Assembly: GCA_009777135.1 (NCBI GenBank) | Contig: WRMM01000154.1 | Span: 1 to 5,582, forward strand | Source of the DNA: Candidatus Fibrimonadales bacterium | GTDB lineage: Bacteria; Fibrobacterota; Fibrobacteria; Fibrobacterales; Fibrobacteraceae | Direction of reading: 5' to 3' | DNA: 5,582 nt | Shown: in pieces, positions 5,156-5,582 of the stretch | How the letters are laid out: the number at the start of each line of letters is the position of its first letter | Numbering within the stretch: the first letter of the stretch is position 1 | Program-made: the position numbers and the translations under genes | The notes under the pieces: model-generated | The model's database searches: none | What the model was told of the DNA's origin: nothing | Seen by the model: the letters and a program-made list of their open reading frames with translations, nothing else

Positions 5156-5317
5156 AGTTGAAATTTTTGCCTCGGAAATTTGAATTTCCGTCTTACCAAT
5201 TTGAATTTCCATCCCAGAAATTTACCTTTCTGCTTTGGAAATTTGAATTTCTGTCCTGAAAATTTGAATTTCTACCTTAGAAATTTGAATTTCCGCTTTA
5301 GAAATTTGAAATTTTGA
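5156..5317. repeat. Tandem array of 21-bp repeats
   Basis: The motif AATTTGAATTTC recurs at 5177, 5198, 5240, 5261, 5282 and 5303. A degenerate unit lies at 5219, and a further decayed unit near 5156. The step is exactly 21 bp with no indels between the seven main units. The rest of each unit is pyrimidine-rich and variable. Most copies contain a near-palindrome GAAATT-TG-AATTTC, perfect over 16 bp at 5174-5189. The period equals seven codons and also two helical turns, so both a coding and a DNA-level reading are possible. On the minus strand it is read as the seven-residue repeat ISKAEIQ. Confidence 0.85.
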
Positions 5318-5395
5318 GCCATATTTGCCTGTTTCTATGGCGCAAGCGCCTCCGGTTACCGGATTTGCTTGCCCTTTAACGGTAACGGCTGTCAT
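5222..5395 (-). CDS. Small protein ending in seven-residue repeats (ISKAEIQ type)
   Basis: An ATG at 5395-5393 lies 6 nt after the stop of the upstream CDS. It opens 57 codons: a unique N-terminus (MTAVTVKGQANPVTGGACAI, residues 1-20), then the repeats ISKAEIQ, ISKVEIQ, IFRTEIQ and ISKAER, ending at TAA (5224-5222). The repeats alternate charged/polar and aliphatic residues. They could form a coiled coil or a beta-solenoid rung; the Ile spacing fits neither perfectly. The same frame continues past the TAA for 48 more sense codons (ISGMEIQ, IGKTEIQ, ISEAKIS and further) to a stop at 5077-5075, so the TAA may be a recent nonsense change in a longer gene. The Shine-Dalgarno is weak (AAGG, about 10 nt upstream). 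I do not recognise the family; it could be a pseudogene. Confidence 0.5.
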   Translation of the reverse strand: MTAVTVKGQANPVTGGACAIETGKYGSKFQISKAEIQISKVEIQIFRTEIQISKAER

Positions 5396-5401
5396 GGGCG
5401 G

Positions 5402-5581
5402 TTAGCCTTGCGATACGGTTGCTTTAGAAGTATCAAAGTTACCAGCTAATCTGATGGCATTTTCGAACTGATTTAATGCGATAGTTCCGGCTGCCCAATT
5501 CTCAAACCAACCCGCAATATCATATTCATCAAAATTGGTGATCGCCAATCTGATAATATATTTGCCTGCCCCATCCGGTAC
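5402..5581 (-). CDS. C-terminal end of an unrecognised protein, cut by window edge
   Basis: An open frame enters from the right edge and encodes 59 residues before TAA at 5404-5402. It includes GKYIIRLAITNFDEYDIAGW (residues 6-25) followed by FENWAAGTIALNQFENAIRL. The composition is protein-like, with amphipathic, aromatic-rich segments and no low-complexity sequence. The start lies outside the window. The next ORF begins 6 nt after its stop, which suggests one transcript. No function can be assigned from this fragment. Confidence 0.6.
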   Translation of the reverse strand, partial: VPDGAGKYIIRLAITNFDEYDIAGWFENWAAGTIALNQFENAIRLAGNFDTSKATVSQG

Positions 5582-5582
5582 G

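Noticed and set aside
5339..5363. Adjacent GGCGC-AA-GCGCC and TCCGGT-T-ACCGGA dyads
   Set aside because: They fall inside the unique part of the small repeat ORF (NPVTGGACAI). They are short and have no U-run, so I did not list them as a regulatory site, although chance is not certain.

Overview
The window reads as a piece of a bacterial chromosome, most likely from a host-associated treponeme-like spirochaete. This assignment is an inference. It rests on a small lipoprotein with a loose, phenylalanine/valine-rich lipobox, on small tryptophan-rich proteins resembling ones I recall from gut treponemes, on a type III glutamine synthetase, and on moderate G+C with AT-rich spacers. No rRNA, tRNA, CRISPR array, transposase or origin is visible. 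Every gene I can support lies on the minus strand, so transcription runs from high to low coordinates.

The best understood part is the right-to-left run gatC (3696-3409), gatA (3406-1946), gatB (1949-507), followed by the 5' part of glnN (436-1, cut by the window edge). gatC, gatA and gatB encode the three subunits of the tRNA-dependent amidotransferase GatCAB. Their ends are packed together: 2 nt between gatC and gatA, and an ATGA overlap between gatA and gatB. GlnN makes glutamine, which is the amide donor for GatA, so the four genes form a metabolically coherent group. Upstream of gatC lie a TTGACA-type promoter (about 3840-3811), a hairpin followed by a U-run (3798-3746), and a strong Shine-Dalgarno. 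That Shine-Dalgarno is poorly placed for gatC but well placed for a nine-codon leader ORF whose stop overlaps the gatC start.

From about 3950 to 4171 there is a non-coding cluster of short palindromes and copies of a roughly 30-bp repeat with the core GAACCGTCCCTGTGCTTTC. The cluster abuts the stop codon of a small lipoprotein gene (4585-4172). Upstream of that gene is a spacer with a strong hairpin and a perfect 21-bp palindrome. Next comes a 116-residue protein (5053-4703) that looks like two ends of a longer family protein joined together.

The right end holds a terminator-like hairpin (5096-5136), an array of exactly 21-bp tandem repeats (about 5156-5317), and two closely spaced small ORFs. 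One (5395-5222) reads the array as seven-residue repeats and stops inside it. The other (5581-5402) is cut by the window edge. The repeat-reading ORF and the gatC leader are the least conventional structures here. Neither is proven to be a new system.
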